Shown here piece after piece: positions 5,244-6,369 of a stretch of 6,369 bases of DNA (within the stretch, counting starts at the first letter, position 1; each line of letters opens with the position of its first letter). Source of the DNA: Methanobacteriota archaeon (GTDB lineage: Archaea > Thermoplasmatota > Poseidoniia > Poseidoniales > Poseidoniaceae); contig PALS01000002.1 in assembly GCA_002706615.1 (NCBI GenBank), positions 1 through 6,369 on the forward strand, written 5' to 3'. A program made the translations under genes and the position numbers. Under the pieces are notes generated by a model. That model did no database searches and was not told where the DNA came from. It was given only the letters and a program-made list of their open reading frames with translations.

Positions 5244-6369
5244 TCGCAATCTTCGTCGGTTTGTTCTTCTCGAACAGTTGCAATGCGACATTCATATGAT
5301 GCTTCTTCATCCATATCGCTATCATCTGTTCCAATGAGTGGTAATAACTCACCATATTCAACAATTAGACTAGGGCCTTTAGCCAGATAGTAAACTGAAC
5401 CTCTTCCATCACGTGAGTCTTCAGCACTTGAATTATTACCGGTTGCACATTGACCAGTACAGCCGTCAGCAAAGGCAACGTAAACACGACCTTCTCTATC
5501 GATATGCAGGTCATTGAAATCAAGCAAATTACGATTTGATCCGCCTATATCTCGACAGTCACCCGAGTTTAAGCAAATCGAACCGATTTGCACTGGGTCA
5601 TCGGTGACTCGGTATGTATGGAATATTGGTTCAGCATCTAATGCGTTCAAACTGAAAGTGATGTATAGGTGATAAGTTACATTATTTTGAGCAAAGTGAG
5701 CATTACCATCCCATGGATTTCCATCGATATCAGATTGGTTAAGCATTTCTGAGTTCTCACTACCCAGATAAGTTACCGCAATCCTTCCAGGGTCACCAGC
5801 ATCTGTCTGAGGAAATACTGTTGATATGACATTTGCAGGAGACATTCGGATACTTTCCTGTTCCCAGGTTTGACCTGAATCGGTAGACCGGGACATGTAA
5901 ACTCCCTCATCTCCACCAGTCCAAACATGGTATGCATTTGATTCGGTATCGGTGGATATCTCAGAATTCTTACGTGGATATGGAGTTCCAACATCTTCTC
6001 CCATTGTACGTTCAAACCAAGTAAAGCCGTTATCATCAGAGACGATTACGGAAGGGGTTTCAACACGTGGCGTAACATATACCGTGCCATCTGGAGCGGT
6101 AGAAATTGCACCGTGTAGTCCTCCATTAGTGGTTGCTAGACCGATTATTTGTCCACCCGCTTCAAAGGTTGCCCCTCCATCAAAACTGGTAAAGCAAAAG
6201 ATTCCAGCCAATTTGTTGTAACAATAGTATACTGCAGTTTCATAGATTGTACTACCTGTTATCTGGCCCAGTGCTCCATAACCCGCACTGGTCCACGGTC
6301 CACTAGCTAGTTTGATGTGGTCATTGATCGGAGTAGTACCAGAGTCGTGAGGATTACCTAACCAAGATT
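5240..6369 (-). CDS. Sialidase-fold (BNR/Asp-box) beta-propeller protein, 5' partial
   Basis: The - strand frame is open from the TGA at 5242-5240 to the right edge with no stop, so the gene continues outside and only its last 375 residues are visible; the TTG at 6211 is internal. Three Asp boxes (S-x-D-x-G-x-T-W/F) occur at visible residues 61-68 (SFDGGATF), 110-117 (SDDNGFTW) and 161-168 (STDSGQTW), marking blades of a sialidase-like six-bladed propeller. Further on are AGDPGRIAVTYLG, TDDPVQIGSIC, NRNLLDFNDL and GRVYVAFADGCTGQC, a block I associate with secreted sialidase-family proteins of unknown substrate. Cysteine pairs (265/271, 303/307 and 360/374 in visible numbering) fit extracellular disulfides. 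The C-terminus is acidic, with no membrane anchor or sorting signal. The N-terminus, and so any signal peptide, is not visible. True sialidase activity is unproven: the arginine triad cannot be assigned. A surface or secreted glycan-binding or glycan-degrading role is inferred. Confidence 0.78.
   Translation of the reverse strand, partial: SWLGNPHDSGTTPINDHIKLASGPWTSAGYGALGQITGSTIYETAVYYCYNKLAGIFCFTSFDGGATFEAGGQIIGLATTNGGLHGAISTAPDGTVYVTPRVETPSVIVSDDNGFTWFERTMGEDVGTPYPRKNSEISTDTESNAYHVWTGGDEGVYMSRSTDSGQTWEQESIRMSPANVISTVFPQTDAGDPGRIAVTYLGSENSEMLNQSDIDGNPWDGNAHFAQNNVTYHLYITFSLNALDAEPIFHTYRVTDDPVQIGSICLNSGDCRDIGGSNRNLLDFNDLHIDREGRVYVAFADGCTGQCATGNNSSAEDSRDGRGSVYYLAKGPSLIVEYGELLPLIGTDDSDMDEEASYECRIATVREEQTDEDCD
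5573..5591. repeat. Perfect inverted repeat inside the sialidase-fold gene
   Basis: GCAAATCG (5573-5580) and CGATTTGC (5584-5591) are exact inverted repeats with a 3-nt spacer (AAC). They lie in the coding region for VQIGSICL. No flanking T-tract or gene boundary gives them an obvious role, so they may be fortuitous. Confidence 0.35.

Noticed and set aside
6209..6211. TTG as the start of the sialidase-fold gene
   Set aside because: The frame stays open for 52 more codons to the window edge with propeller-like sequence, so the start is outside.
5952..6221. 89-codon + strand open frame
   Set aside because: It is a shadow of the sialidase-fold gene, whose Asp boxes lie on the opposite strand in the same interval.

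Overview
The window is densely coding and looks archaeal. I base this on FlaJ/TadC-type membrane platform proteins with archaeal pilin-like neighbours, a 2-phosphoglycerate-kinase-family protein (a mainly archaeal family), strong GGAGGTG-type ribosome binding sites and gene junctions of a few bases. The moderate GC content and secreted sialidase-fold protein would suit a marine Thermoplasmatota lineage (Marine Group II/III-like), but that assignment is an inference. No rRNA, tRNA, CRISPR array or insertion sequence was seen.

Left block (1-3062, + strand): four genes in one apparent operon. They are the C-terminal part of a type II secretion/type IV pilus F-domain platform protein, a second platform protein with a large extracellular domain near its N-terminus, and two short proteins with pilin-like N-terminal helices. 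Spacings are 15 nt, 9 nt and a 1-nt overlap, each with a Shine-Dalgarno sequence. This looks like the membrane platform and minor subunits of a pilus or pseudopilus machine, perhaps Tad-like because it has two platform proteins. The assembly ATPase is not in the window and may lie to the left.

Middle block (3059-5237): a P-loop kinase of the 2-phosphoglycerate kinase family on the - strand, divergent from an intact aldehyde dehydrogenase on the + strand. The kinase converges on the pilus operon with a 4-base stop/stop overlap. The dehydrogenase has all its catalytic residues and a KPAS cofactor motif that suggests NADP+ use. Nothing in the sequence ties either enzyme to the pilus genes.

Right block (5240-6369, - strand): the C-terminal 375 residues of a sialidase-fold (BNR/Asp-box) beta-propeller protein that continues beyond the right edge. 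It converges on the dehydrogenase with a 2-base gap inside a small AT-rich palindrome.

The most unusual element is the second platform protein. Its extracellular insertion of about 190 residues carries four cysteines and three N-glycosylation sequons, and it sits beside two pilin-like proteins that lack the classical +5 glutamate.
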